A stretch of DNA of 64,000 nucleotides from Notospermus geniculatus. Its lineage: Eukaryota; Nemertea; Pilidiophora; Heteronemertea; Lineidae. Position 1 is the first letter of the stretch; each line of letters starts with the position of its first letter. The notes under the pieces are model-generated. The model had not been told where the DNA came from. It ran no database searches and saw only the letters and a list, made by a program, of their open reading frames with translations. Shown here one piece after another: positions 1 to 12,009 of this stretch. Location of the stretch: the NCBI GenBank assembly GCA_002633025.1, contig NMRB01000510.1, positions 32,710-96,709 on the forward strand, read 5' to 3'. Made by a program: the position numbers and the translations under genes.

Positions 1-67
1 CCTCACAAGACCCAATGAATTAGATTCGTGTCTTGTTCTGTGATGATCTTGACTCATCAGTAGGTCC

Positions 68-2360
68 TCATAAGACTGGAATGAAGTTAATCCTTGTCTT
101 GTTCTGTGATGGTGTCTCAAACTGTATAACTTTTCCATCCATGAGACCCACCAGAAGTTTCTGGCCATCATGAGAATATGTCAGGCTACAGACGGCCTTC
201 GGGATGGTGTCCACAATAATCTCTCTGACTGGCATCAAGTCCCAACTGCTGTACAGTCTGAAAGGAATAAGATACACGTTTGTCATATGTGTACTACACA
301 ACATGGTGTAGAGCACTTGCATCATTGCAGAAATGGTGTAATTTAGAGCCTGACATCACTCCATGAGATTCATTCCTGAGATGCATACCTGACGATGCCA
401 TTACTGAGTCCAGCAGCAATGACGTTAACTGATCGGCCCTCTGGAACTGGAGAATACGTCACACAGTTGATCAGCTCGTCTGTATACCTTGTGGCAACAC
501 GGTCAGCGTTGATAGTGTGGAGCATTAGGCAGCTACCAAGTCCTGGTTAAAGGAAGAAATAGAGAGCATAATCAGAATATGAACCAAGCTGATATTGATG
601 TAAATCTGAGGAACTAATATGGTATTAACTAACTGGGATTTGCTTAGACCACCTGGAAGTACATACAGGTATATTGTCTCACCATGAATCATCTAGTATT
701 AACAAAATTACAAAATTTTCCATTCAAATCTTCCTAACAATACAATGGCAGTGCTGAACTTACGTATGTGGCTAATTGATGCAATGTCGCCGAGTGTGTC
801 GCTGATGCAGACCTGTCTAATCGGAGTCTTGTGATCGGTGATCGACTGGACGTAGCTCAGTCTGAAACAATGAAGAACAGATTCTGTGAGGCAGTGGCAT
901 GAAAAGGCACAAGAATTTCGTCAAAGATCTTCATCTCCTACATCATTCCTTTCTTGATGATTTATCTCTCAGGAACTGATTAGTTGGAAGAGGAGCTCAG
1001 TGGAATGGCACTTGTCACCTCTGAGTCATGGGTTCAGTTCTCAATCAGGACAATTCCTCCCATACTAATCCTCAAAATGTCACGGTACCTGTTGAGATCC
1101 CAGATGATACAAGTCCCATCCTCCCCGGCGCTGATCAGGATGCTGAATGGTTTATTGACGACGAGGGCTGTCACGGCGCCTGAATGTCCATATAGGCACT
1201 GGCGACTTCCTATCACACCAATCTCGCATTGCTACAAGAGAAATGAACAACTGATAAATGAATGACCCGAGATGGGGCTGTCAGATTTGTACTCAATTTA
1301 GCTCCTCTGTATTCTATAGAGTGTTTGCACGTGACGTCAGAGCGGCCATGTTGGAGGCATACAACAAAAGAACAGACTTTCAAAACAATTGAAGTTAATC
1401 TCCATAGACCGTGACTGGCGAGGAATTCTTTTGTTCATACCTCCAACATGGCCACCGGTGCAAACACTCTATACTCACTTATCACCTCTGTATTCCATAC
1501 CCTTAGCACCTGTGTATGCTGTACTCACCTTAGCACTTCTCACTGTATACCGTAGCCTTAGCAACTGTGTATTCTATACTCACTTATCACTTCTGTATTC
1601 CATACCCTTAGCACCTGTGTATGCTGCACTCACCCTAGCACTTCTGTATTCCATACCCTTAGCACCTGTGTATGCTGCACTCACCCTAGCACTTCTGTAT
1701 TCCATACCCTTAGCACCTGTGTACCGGTATGTTGCACTCACCTTTGCACCTCTGTATTCCGTGTTGTAAATGCTGATGACACCAGAGTTTCCACCAACAA
1801 ATAAGAGACGGCAGTCAGGGACGGAGGCACAACAGGTCACCTGGAGAGAAAGAAGTTTATGATATTGACTACGGTACATACTAGTATTGCTGCAGTATGG
1901 GGCCAAAACAAAATTTGAGACAATGTCACTGAAGGCACTGAGAATTGGAATGCCAACATGGGCGAGGGTAGGCTGTTATTGTTTGATCTAGGAACAGGTC
2001 ACTGAATCTCGTGGGAGCCTTATGGGCATATGGTATCCAAATCTTACTCGGGACTGAATTTGCATCAGAACTACTCTTCTATCTGACAACAGAGATGCAA
2101 CAAAGTATGTGGAGATTTTGTGAACTGGCATGCCAACATAGGTCAGCACAGGTGGTATGGACTGATGCAGACACAGGTCACGAGATCATGTGGGATGAAT
2201 TTTTGTTAATATCCACTCCTTACCTGCTCAGCACCATGTTTGTGGATGAAGTTGACAGCAGGCATGTTCTTCTTGTTCTTGATTCTCAGTATGCCGTCGG
2301 GATGACCCCAGGTCACAATACCAGCCCAGATACAGTTGACAGTGTGCATGGTGGTCACAC
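68..2360 (-). CDS. LYST: LYST WD40 beta-propeller exons
   Basis: Seven exons (2224-2360, 1742-1840, 1089-1231, 764-861, 389-542, 68-257, fed by the end of 2458-2650) encode the C-terminal WD repeats, a protein-interaction propeller. Visible blades include [12 protein letters not shown] followed by [13 protein letters not shown], then [20 protein letters not shown] and [15 protein letters not shown]. Intron phases agree across every junction, for example AAC-AG|A-CTG between 1089-1231 and 764-861. The stop is TGA at 68-70. The tail after DGKVIQFE is short and differs from the vertebrate tail. The first 67 bases (3' side) carry a second imperfect copy of the last roughly 65 coding bases, so the C-terminus has been partly duplicated. 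Confidence 0.93.
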
Positions 2361-5300
2361 CTGAAGAGAAGGACAGAACAACATGAGAAGGGAAACCACG
2401 CTTAGAGTAAATCCTTTTCCGATCTATTCAGGAACATTACTGTACCGTTTGACCTACCTTTTTCCTTGCTATACATGACCAGCAAACAGCTACAGGGGCC
2501 TAGACCGAAGAATTCCCCAGTCGGTAATGCGACGATGGACATAACAGCAGTTCCATGGGATTGTTGCCAAGTGGCCACGGGGCTTGGACATTCAGGTGAA
2601 CCAACATAGCTGCCCCATTTCAAACCCTTTACAGTTGTTAAGGGAGGGAGCTGGAAGAGACAAGAAGTTGTCAGTTCACAGAAAATTTATGGACAAAACA
2701 CAAAGGAAATCTGAGAGAATTTTACAGAAAATTTATGGACAAAACACAAAGGAAATCTGAGAGAATTTTACAGAAAATTTATGGACAAAACACAAAGGAA
2801 ATCTGAGAGAATTCTACAATTGTTTTTCAAGCCAGAAGATTTACTCAACAAGCCTTCCTGAATGGAAACAAACCTTGTTTTTGGCACTGTCCACTTCATC
2901 CGCTGGGCCAGGCCTTGGTTCTGACTGTAGCAGGAGATGTGATATGATGCCCATTGCACCACTGCCCTCTCCAATCTGGCAGGGAGGATGTGGGGAATCA
3001 AACAGCTGTTTTGGAGTCTGACCATATGTTTTGATCATTGTCTCCATCGCTTTACGCTTGACTGGATCCTGGATGGCGTCAACGTTGACTCCAAAATAGG
3101 TCTGAAATGAATATGAAAATAGGCCGTGTTGCAGCAAAATCACTGGTACTCCTGCTGTTCTAAATCTTACTGCCTAAAGGTGCTGCTCCATGGGAGAACT
3201 GGATCTCAATGGGCAATTCACCATTGTTGGCTTCCTTACGTCTTAAGCTGAGACCAGAGAGACATGAATGACTGCCCATAGGTTTCTATGGTCAAGTTAC
3301 CCATTGAGAGCCAACATGCAGGAAAAACTCTCACTTGGAGCATTGCCTTTAGATGAATTCCCAACCGAATTTCAATGAAGAGATAGAAATTGACCTGTAG
3401 ATCTGATCTGGAAAAGACACTCTTCACGAAACTTACGGATGGATGGAAGACATTGACAGCCTCCACAGCAGCCTTGCCCGTCTGCTTGTAGCCAAACACC
3501 AGATCAATCCAATTATGGAGATTCTGTGTGACGTGAAGTGACTCCAGCGCCTGGCGGTTGATGAGCATGAAGAGCCTAGCATCACGGTAACACCATTTTG
3601 GTAGAGTCACACTGTCAACTTGTTCACCATTTTGGCGATGACCGAATTCAAATCCTGGAAAAGATGAAGTTCATTACAAGGTTGACAAGAGACTCCATGC
3701 TTAGGCCCTGCTCCTCTAAATGAGGAACATGCAAAATTATTCCATGTGGCGGTGCAATGAGCATAAGACCCAGTTTTATCTGTTGCACAGTGTAAAGGAC
3801 TTTGAGATATAACATCACTGCTTTGTTTTGCCCAGTTTTAGTCTTTCACCTTGTGGGGCTGCGGGTGTCTCCATTGGGTAGAAAGGTTGCTATACCTTTG
3901 GCTCAGGCCTTGCCCGTTTGGTCTTAAGAATGACACGAGTGACGCCATGAATTTGAGCACTGATACTAATACTAGTTTGGATCTTGAACTACCAAGGCTT
4001 CATATCACTATGTTTTCTGACTATGCTCCACTCCACAGCTGATGTGACTGTAGGCCTAGGCCTTGTTATCTCAAGATGCTAGTTTGTAGTCTTCCTACTA
4101 ATCAGTTTCTTTCCCTGGAATCTGTTATACCTTCATGGTTGATGAAGAAATCAGGGAAACAGAAGAATTCTGGGATGAGTTCCTTGACGTCAGTTGTCGA
4201 CTGTGAGCTGGAGAGTCTCCATGTTGTATCCATGGAATGGAACGTCCGATCTGGCACATCAAAACTACGATCTGGAAGCGATGAAATAGGGAGAAATGGA
4301 CATCACGTAGGGATAAAATGGACATCACGTAGTCATTTCTCCACTCACTGCCCTCCAAAGGACAGGTCTGTCAAAGTGACAAACTGGTAATGGAGTCAGA
4401 GGTTGACAATGCCCCATCTGAGTTCACTACCTAAGCGAAGGACAAGTTCTTACTGCTGATGAACTAACAAAGTGAAGGAAGGGTGGAATGCGGGTGGAGC
4501 GCTTCAGTAAGACTGTGTTCGCAGTCTATTTCTGAGTGGCCCAGTGAAGGAAAAGCACATACGTAAAACCTCAGTGATGGGTGGCTCAAATCACAAGTCA
4601 GAAAACACTGCAAGTACTTTGACTAATCTTGTACCTTGATAAGTCAGGAACATCTGTGTGAATGGAGGCATCCTGACCAAGAAGTGTAGCACTGTTCCGC
4701 TGTTAGAGTAATGGGAACCATAGTGGAAAGGCTCAGACTTCATGTCCATGTCCTCTCCTCCAGTCCGCTTGGCTTTCTCATATTCTTCTTTCAACCACTT
4801 GAATGAGAAAATAGAAGAATTTAAAGGTCGATAAAATCTGTTTTTCATGTGAAATTGACCATGAAATACAAATCAGACTCACTAAGGGCAATGTAGATTA
4901 CCGGGTAATTGACTTTTCTCCACATTTGAAATCTCACCTGATAATTCTGAATGAATTTCTCTTCTTTCTTCTTGTACTGGACGGCGATTGGCTTGGACAG
5001 GTTCCTGGAAGAGAGAGGGGAGTTTAAGGCAACATTTCCTTATGATGTTAGGCCTACATCTGTATTGAGTTCCCCATATACCAGGCTTATATAAATGATA
5101 AATAAGCTTACCTATAAGAGTCCGGCTTCTCCAAGTCAAGTGTTTCACTGCCATAATCAGATAAGACGAACGGGAAGACTGGGTACTGCATCAGGTCATT
5201 GAAAGTCCGACCAGCGAGTTTATTCAGGTGGATCAGGTACTCAAAGTTGGTCATGCGGCCCTCCACCCACAGTTGGCGAATCGCTGTCAGGTTCTCCATC

Positions 5301-8300
5301 TTGATCAGGTTTGGAAGGTTCATGGTGTCAAACAGGGCGTAAACCTGGTCCCTCTCCTGAAATCAAAAGGGTAAGCTGTCAACCTAACTGCAGACTGGCA
5401 ATATTTCGAACTGCAGCTCAGGACAACATTTGTCTCGAACGAAGAACTGCTGATTTCTAACTTCAACCCTAGAATACCCTCAAGTACATGTAGACAAGCC
5501 AGACAAGTGAGTCATGTAAGGAACTCCATTGATTGGACTTAATGGATTCACCGCCTTCACTTCCAAGCCCTGTTGGGATCAAACATGCTTGCCTGAGGTA
5601 GCCTACTCCATCAGTTCCTGACTGTCCCTCCCAGCCATGTCCGAATCATAAACACAGTACAATGCAATAAAGGCTTATTTAGAATGGCAAAATCCAGCTC
5701 ACCCACTCGAGTCACTCCCCTCCCCTCCACCAAAAGCCTCATCAAACAGCCAGAACATCTCCCTAGAAAACCATTCATGAGACAAGAGCTTACCCTGGTA
5801 GAATCAAATGCCAGCAGGTTTGTCTTGCCATTAGTGAGGAAGATCTCAAGAGCGATGTCTCTCAGTTGGTACCTTCTCTTGATCACCTCCTTGATATCAG
5901 CGTGTGGCCAGCTCATGGACAGCAAGTCCTTGTTACCGAGAAGGACCTGAAGAATTTAAGATCATGTCAACATTGAAGAGCGTAAACAATGCAGAATATG
6001 AAGCGGAATATCCATTCTCACAAAATCTACTGCTCACAGGACAATATTCGGCCAAAACATGTTGTGTAAATGAATTTGAATGAACCCACTGAAAACAGTG
6101 ATTGTCAATCTTACCTGTGTATAGTTTGCATCATGAATAGCTTCATCAGCCACGAAGTAGACACAGTTTTCTCCAACCAGCATCTCCCCTGATGTCTCAC
6201 TGGATGTGGTCACGCTGGTGCAATGACAGGTGTGCCTGAAACGAACGAGGAATACATCAGATTTAACCTGTAAGATGAGTTGCCAAAATTCAATCACAAG
6301 CGTTTACCATACATGGGAATGTGACTTACTGCATTTACCATACATGAGAAAATTCTTTGGTTACTCTATCTACATTTATTTTAGAAACACAACGTTTCAA
6401 CCAGTGTACCCTGGCCGTAGTCCTGTGTACAAGTGAATAGCACATGAGGAGAGGAAGCATAAATACCACACTGTTTCTTTATTTTGTGACATTTTAGATA
6501 GGTGAAACTAAACATGAGAAAATTCTTTGGTTACTCTATCTACATTTATTTTAGTNTCATCATCAAATATGTAGGAGAGAGGCGGGACATGGCTCTCTGC
6601 ATCTGTAATGGAGCAACATACTATGGCTTATGAGTTGGTGGCCACTGAAGAGTTAAAATACAGGACCTGCTAGGGAAGCTAGTGTTTTTGTCAGAAAAAA
6701 TCAGTCAATTTCACAAACTACATGGGACGTGAAGGCAACCTACGATAGTCTGTCACAAAGTTTTACGTCCACTCACCCAACTTGTAACGGTGTTCCTGAT
6801 GTAAGAATTTTTTATCGATGCCAAGGTGACAGCGCTGTAGTCGTTTTCTCACTCTGAATGGACCTTCAGTCGGGTCCAGTTGCCAAGATCGGGGGTACAT
6901 CTCTGGGAAGAACCACACGGCTCTGGAAGATAAACCAACACCAATGACGTACTGACTCAACAAAGTTAAGCTTCAGCTGATGGTTATACCAATACAGGCG
7001 CTGAATAAGATGCAGTGTTTCCGCCAGAGGGGGGGACAGGGGGTGACATGTCCCCCTCAAAAAGTCAAAATTTGTGTTTTTGACCAAGAATTCTGTCAAA
7101 TTTTCTCTATAACCCCCTCACAAAAATTCCTGGTGGAAACAATGAGATGTATACTGACCGCTCATGAGTCAACTGCTGAATAAGATGCTGCCAAGACTTC
7201 TTGATCTGAAGGCCATGCGTCATCGCCATCTTGATATGCTCAATGAATTTCTTCCTCTCCATGTTCTGTGTGTTGACCACGGACTGAGTCACGTCCATCG
7301 CATTTATGGACACCTTACTGGCCAGAGCGTCCAGTTTATGGAAGATCCTGTAAAGGAATTCATGGGTTGTTGTGGAAATTGATTGAAATTCCAAGTGTCA
7401 AGTCCAGTATCACTAAACATGCACCACCAGAGATCTCCTTACCTTTGTTCAGCAGTTGCCCTTTTCTTCGCCCACGCCAGCTTTCCCTTATGGTTTTCAA
7501 TCATCCACATATCGAGATCCTCCTCGATGCTTGCCTGCTGCTCATAGTTGACTGGTTCATTCAGCGAGATTGAACTGAAGCCACACTGCTTCAGAAGAAC
7601 CATCAGCATGCCACCATGTTGGATTTGAAGTGACGTTAAATCCTGTTTTTGGTTGACCACTAGATCATGGATGTAGACGGCAAGTTTCTGACCATGCTGG
7701 AAGAGAGGTCAGGGTCATTTGAAGGTCATCCCATGACTGAACAGGTCATTTTCAAGGTCATCCCACATGTGGATGGATCATTTCAAGGTCATCCCATATC
7801 TGAATGGGTCATTTCAAACTCAAACTTGAACTTTTTCTTTAGAGTGAAACCTACCGAGATCTGGGAGGTAAAACACAGCTTAATGATGTCCTTCACCTTG
7901 GGCTCCTGGACTAGTAGGCTGAGAGCAAAGGTGCGCTGCTCCACTGGTGACTCTAACGACATCATGTGGACAAACAAACGACTGAACTGAACGCGGAGGA
8001 CGTCCTTGCTTTGCCAGGTAAGGCTCTTCCAATATGTTTTCTGTTTCTTATCCTGAAAACAAGACAAACAGGTTGTACTTCGATTTTTGATTTTCTTCAA
8101 GTTTTCCCCGAAGTGTGGGGGCAATACCCCCCCCCCCCCACCTCCAACACACATGAACCAGGGACATCAGTACCGAAACTGTTGCAACTGCAGGCTTTGT
8201 ATTTTAAGGCGAGCTAAAAAGTGCATGCACCTTGCAAACAATAGAAATTCTATTGTTTGCAAGGCGCATGCACTTTTTAGCTCGCCTTAAAATACAAGGC

Positions 8301-8987
8301 CTGCAACTGAACACAGCATCCAGAGATCGGAAAACATGTTCATGCTAAATGAAACCAAAAAGTTAAAATCGTACCATGCCATCAATAATGGCCCTCATGA
8401 GGAACTCCAGGAAGAATTGTGAGAACTGATAGTGATACATCAGTGAGTCATCATAGTCTGTCTTCTTGCCGAGGTGGTGTCCATGTAAGGTTGGCGGGGT
8501 GGTCATGTGATCTGAAAGAATGAAGGAATTCTGTGAAAATATGGACCACTTATCTGCCTGGAATGACTGCACTAATGAGGTATTTTCGCAAGACTCTACA
8601 GAAAATGCCCCAGAAAAGACAGCTCTTTACACTTACCAGCAAACAAGATCCAGTCGACAGCCAAGGCCACCACTTTCTTGGTGCGATCCAGCAACTCACT
8701 CGAGCCAATCTTGCCTTCCTTCTTCTTAAACGCCCTCTGTTGGAGGCTAGCCAAAAGACTCATGTCGAGGATTGATGATCGCCGACGGGCTGGATCTAAA
8801 CACAAGGAACGGTTGCGAACTGGGATCGTTGGCATCAAACTTATCTCCATCTCCTCAAACGATCCGCTGGAGCTCTCCTCCTCGCTGAAGTCCTCGAACG
8901 TCGTCAGTTTGGTAATGTGTGTCAGTTTTGGGATTCTAAGAAGTTCTCTCATGGAAGTGGTATGTTTTGGAGGTGGCGACGGTTGCA
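68..8987 (-). CDS. LYST: LYST-type BEACH/WD40 protein, C-terminal part (22 exons)
   Basis: LYST (lysosomal trafficking regulator) is a very large BEACH-domain protein controlling size and traffic of lysosome-related organelles. Exons in transcript order: 8637-8987, 8375-8511, 7855-8052, 7443-7696, 7159-7347, 6777-6922, 6557-6602, 6115-6235, 5794-5946, 5112-5356, 4938-5004, 4635-4797, 4131-4271, 3437-3654, 2874-3101, 2458-2650, 2224-2360, 1742-1840, 1089-1231, 764-861, 389-542, 68-257. All seen borders are AG/GT and the phases chain, except at the N-damaged exon 6557-6602. About 1,220 codons are present; vertebrate LYST has about 3,800, so this is the C-terminal third. Signature stretches such as [20 protein letters not shown] and [11 protein letters not shown] match my memory of vertebrate LYST closely and separate it from NBEA, WDFY and NSMAF. 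Earlier exons should lie upstream, but I found only weak candidates. Confidence 0.95.
1317..1471. mobile_element. MITE in a LYST intron
   Basis: A 155-bp element has terminal inverted repeats TAGAGTGTTTGCAC at both ends, extended by an inner pair around GGCCATGTTGGAGG. No coding capacity. It sits in the intron between exons 1742-1840 and 1089-1231, flanked by TA, which fits a TA-inserting DNA transposon derivative. Confidence 0.75.
1488..1745. repeat. 51-bp minisatellite built from a LYST splice donor
   Basis: Near-identical 51-bp units follow the donor of LYST exon 1742-1840. Each unit repeats the last exon codons and the donor itself (GTGAGTGCA on the minus strand). GT dinucleotides lie at 1740-1741 (real), 1683-1684 and 1632-1633, that is 57 and 51 bases apart, so the reading frame is kept. 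More degenerate copies extend to about 1490. Confidence 0.85.
2458..5356 (-). CDS. LYST: LYST BEACH-domain exons
   Basis: Exons 5112-5356, 4938-5004, 4635-4797, 4131-4271, 3437-3654, 2874-3101 and 2458-2650 encode the BEACH domain and its link to the WD repeats. Read in order they give [107 protein letters not shown] and [11 protein letters not shown]. These are diagnostic BEACH blocks in the standard order with none missing. BEACH domains pair with the preceding PH-like domain and act in membrane trafficking; their exact biochemical activity is unsettled. Splice borders were chosen where AG/GT and codon phase both fit. Confidence 0.96.
2678..2815. repeat. 46-bp tandem repeat, three copies
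   Basis: Three almost identical 46-bp units begin at 2678, 2724 and 2770 in the LYST intron between exons 2874-3101 and 2458-2650. The only clear change is near the end of the third unit. It has no evident function. Confidence 0.9.
5794..7347 (-). CDS. LYST: LYST PH-like (pre-BEACH) exons, one cut by a gap
   Basis: Exons 7159-7347, 6777-6922, 6557-6602, 6115-6235 and 5794-5946 encode the region before BEACH. They contain [13 protein letters not shown], then PPLSYIFDD, then [20 protein letters not shown] and [20 protein letters not shown], the last two being the PH-like fold. Exon 6777-6922 ends in phase 1, while 6115-6235 needs two bases before its first full codon; the small exon at 6557-6602 fills the phase gap but runs into N6556. 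A 40-bp sequence is duplicated at about 6341-6383 and just beside the N, as expected where two contig ends overlap. The missing piece is therefore an assembly problem, not evidence of a broken gene. Confidence 0.9.
7443..8987 (-). CDS. LYST: LYST helical region upstream of the PH-BEACH module
   Basis: Exons 8637-8987, 8375-8511, 7855-8052 and 7443-7696 encode a mainly helical segment. It opens with a Ser/Pro-rich stretch, then [53 protein letters not shown] and [16 protein letters not shown]. The order and some residues match the ARM-like part of LYST just N-terminal to the PH domain, though conservation is lower than in BEACH. The first exon begins at an AG acceptor at 8988-8989 in phase 1, so at least one earlier exon is required. 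Confidence 0.88.
8189..8305. mobile_element. foldback element in a LYST intron
   Basis: Near-perfect inverted repeat with arms of about 57 bp and almost no loop, lying between LYST exons 7855-8052 and 8375-8511. The arms carry GCGAGCTAAAAAGTGCATGC and its complement. A C-homopolymer of about 14 bases lies at 8129-8142. Confidence 0.85.
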
Positions 8988-9465
8988 CTACAGGGTCATA
9001 GATTAGACAGGTGTAGAGAGATATAAAGGAGAGCTATTACATCCAACACTGCTGTACCAATTCTGTCATCTGGGCACTGTGCCTATCAAATGCCCAAAAG
9101 AGACCGCATGACATCAAGAATCTTGACTTGTGTCCGACACCGAACTCGAGTCGAAACCCCCCAGATTTTGATGTGAGACCCGTAGACACCCTCAGAGACT
9201 GGGAAGCCAGATCTAGACACACCAGTACAGATACTAGGGCCAGTAGACAAAGAATTACCCGGTACCCAGAAATTTCCACACTTTTGACAGTTTTTTTTGG
9301 AAGAAACTTACTACCCGGTATCTTTTGCAAAACACCTAAGGTTTCTGATCCTAATGAAGTACAGGCACTGGAGGTTTGATATCAAGATGCATTCAAAAAA
9401 TTGTGTCCAAAAAAGTTTAGTCATTCAGAGCAGCCATCGTTAAATGCAACAAGCTTATAGTGTAT

Positions 9466-9609
9466 GGGCCCTATTTAAAAAGGGTGTTTAAGACTTAGAC
9501 GCGTGTAACTTCGTCAAATGCATGGTGGAAGTGTGTGCATTTAGTGCCAGTGAAGTACATGCGTCTAAGTCTTAACTGCGCGATGATCGCCCTTTTTGAA
9601 TATGGCCCT
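9466..9609. mobile_element. GGGCC-ended foldback MITE
   Basis: Inverted repeats begin GGGCCCTATTTAAAAAGGG on the left and end CCCTTTTTGAATATGGCCC on the right, with inner arms around AAGACTTAGACGC. Its ends resemble those of the foldbacks at 14838 and 15231. Confidence 0.75.
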
Positions 9610-10109
9610 ATAAGTTTAAGGTTGAAAATAAATAGAAGCAGGAGGAATGAACGTGTCTGGATGCAAAAAATTCAGCTGAGGTTTAGGTTATGGCATTTAT
9701 TATTAGTATCCTGATGATAGCTTTATGTGTCAGGTAGGAAATGGGGACCAGAAGCTGATCAAACCTGCCAAAAAGCATAACCCTCCTTCTATCACCAGAG
9801 GTCCAACTGAAGTTTAAATCCATACCATGAGAGAAGATATGAGGACGTGTTTCCAGTTACCAACTCCCGCGGACTAAAAAGTGATTATGTGGACTAACTG
9901 CTTACAGTAGATAGAAGACCCTCCACACAATAAAGAGAGACTTGGTCTGAGGAAAAGCCAGGAATTACACCTTCGTAACTGATATTTTTTTCAAAGGAAC
10001 GGGCCAAGTTCTACATGTTGTCAGTTTGAAATCCGAGGATTTCATAGCTTCAGTTACAAAGCAGGTTCATGATAGCTTGACAACCATCAAAGCAGCAGGT
10101 GGACTTAAC

Positions 10110-10221
10110 CTTTAAGGTAAATTTGTGGATCTGCTTTGGAGTCGAGGTACTTTGTGTGAGGAGGAGAGCTGGTAGGAACTTGAGGAGATGCTGTAAGTTT
10201 GGCTGGTGATGGCATGAATTG
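10110..10221 (-). CDS. candidate coding exon, unassigned
   Basis: A 112-base open block has a pyrimidine-rich AG acceptor on its 5' side (10222-10223) and a GTTAAG donor at 10104-10109. It reads as an amphipathic Leu-rich helix (LQHLLKFLPALLL and onward). This could be a LYST ARM-like exon, but its phases (2 in, 0 out) do not chain directly to the exon at 8637-8987, so another exon would have to lie between. Chance is a real alternative. Confidence 0.28.
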
Positions 10222-10573
10222 CTGGAACGGTAAACTCGTATTTACAGCATGTATTCAGTTGGGTAAAGGACTGAATGTGATCAAAGTTGACTTTGTCCCA
10301 CCTGAGAGGACTCATGCATATAAATTTAGTTGGTAAATTTATGAAATGATGATTACCAGTACTTAAAGTATTCCATGGTGCATATTACATGAATTTAAGA
10401 CATGAGTGAAACATCAAGTACAAGAAGTTTAATAATGTTATATCTGTAAACACTTGTCAAATAAGATGACTTTAAGAAGAAATATCTAAAAGAAGCATAA
10501 TATTCTGTTAGTTCAGCTAATTACTGATGTTAATCAGCAACTTACCAAACAAAACAGGATACCACAAGTACGT

Positions 10574-11030
10574 ACAGTACAGGTCACAATTGACATCCCT
10601 AAATTCGCGTAAGTTCCGCGTAAGTCACTCGTAACTTACGCAACGACTCACGAGCTATGTTACGCATAACTTACGAGGTGAGTTACGCAAATTTCGGTAG
10701 CTACGCAGTGATTTACGAGGCGAGTTACGCGATTTTGGCTAGTTACCTGGTGAGTTACGCGAAACCAAAGCTGTGAGTTACGCGTAAATTACAGTGGAAC
10801 CCCGGTAACACGACCACCCACGGGACAGACCCAAAGTGGTCGCGTTAGCGGGGTGGTCGCCTTACCGAAATCGGCCCGTAAGAGAAAAACAATCGGGACA
10901 ATTGAAAACTGGTCGTCTTTCCGGGGTGGTCGCGTTATAGGGGTGGTCGTCGACCGGGGTTCCACTGTACTCGTAACTTACGAGTAACTTACGCAACGCC
11001 GTAGGGATGTCAATTGTGACCTGTACTGTA
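10574..11030. mobile_element. TIR element rich in CGTAAGTTACGC-type repeats
   Basis: Terminal inverted repeats start TACAGTACAGGTCACAATTG and end with the complement followed by GTA. The interior is built of short direct and inverted copies of a GTAACTTACGC word. A second element (10792-10969) is inserted inside it. Confidence 0.8.
10792..10969. mobile_element. nested MITE with CAGTGGAACC termini
   Basis: Inverted repeats ACAGTGGAACCCCGGT and its complement are flanked by TA, and GTGGTCG words recur inside. CAGTGGAACC ends are typical of pogo/Tigger-like elements of the Tc1-mariner group. A related one-ended fragment is at about 27107-27190. Confidence 0.75.
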
Positions 11031-11162
11031 GTTCCCTGTGAAATGCAGGGAGAATGGGAGTCACCACAGACTGACAGCTGGTGCAAGCCAAGCTTCAGCT
11101 TCGTAAGTCATGTGGAATCACTGTAGTACTGTACATGATGAAATGGAACAGACACCAGGTAG

Positions 11163-11395
11163 ATGGCATGTGGATATCTTGCGGATGCCATGTGGATATC
11201 ATGCAGATGGCACGGTATGTGGATACCATGCACATATAATGCAGATGGCATGTGCATTCATGCAGATGGTGTAGCATGCAGATATCATGCAGATGGCAAG
11301 TGGATATCCTGCAGATGGCATATGGATGGCGAAGGCAAGCAGATGGCAAGTGGATATCTTGCAGATGGCATGTGGATATCATGCAGATGGCATGC
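11163..11395. repeat. minisatellite of about 20-23 bp
   Basis: Irregular tandem copies of GATGGCATGTGGATATC with GCAGATGGCA variants. Several reading frames on both strands stay open here only because the repeat unit lacks stop codons; no protein is implied. Confidence 0.85.
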
Positions 11396-12009
11396 AGACG
11401 AAATTGATATTAGAGAGAACATCATCAAATGCTCACAACCATGTGAGGTGTAAACAGAACAGAACAGAACAGAACATGGTGATACTGAAGCAGATGAGAA
11501 CTGAAGACAGAGTGGCAGACAACAGATTTGCACAGATAACATTAACACGAATGTTTACCATTGAGATGGAAGAATTCTATGCAGTTAGTAATATCTACAA
11601 ATGAAAGCAACGAGTTGAATACTACACAGCAAATTATCGCAATAGTTCTTGTGCAGATGACGTCATCACAGAATAATCCGCCATCTTGACGTCATCGACC
11701 CATGTGATGCACTTAGTTGTTGGCACAAGTGGAGCATGTGTGACTTCAACCATGACATGATCTACATGTGGCACACTTTGGCGTCGACGTCAGCATGGTG
11801 GACCACCGGTCAAAAGTGACGTCACAATGAGCCACTCCACAAGCTCTATATCAGGTGTATGCAGGTACGGGCTGGTATGAATAGTCTAGTCAATGCTTTT
11901 ACTTCAGTTTTGTATATGGCCATCCATTTCATTTGTCCAGCAGAATGGAAGTTCTTGTGCCTTTGTAAGTACAAGTAAAAGACACCATACGTACTGACCA
12001 GGGCCAATA

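Noticed and set aside
1389-1769. 126-codon plus-strand frame with [17 protein letters not shown] repeats
   Set aside because: It is antisense of the intronic 51-bp minisatellite derived from the LYST donor.
11095-11604. Several overlapping frames of 87-105 codons on both strands
   Set aside because: All arise from the GATGGCATGTGGATATC-type repeat, which contains no stop codons in several frames.
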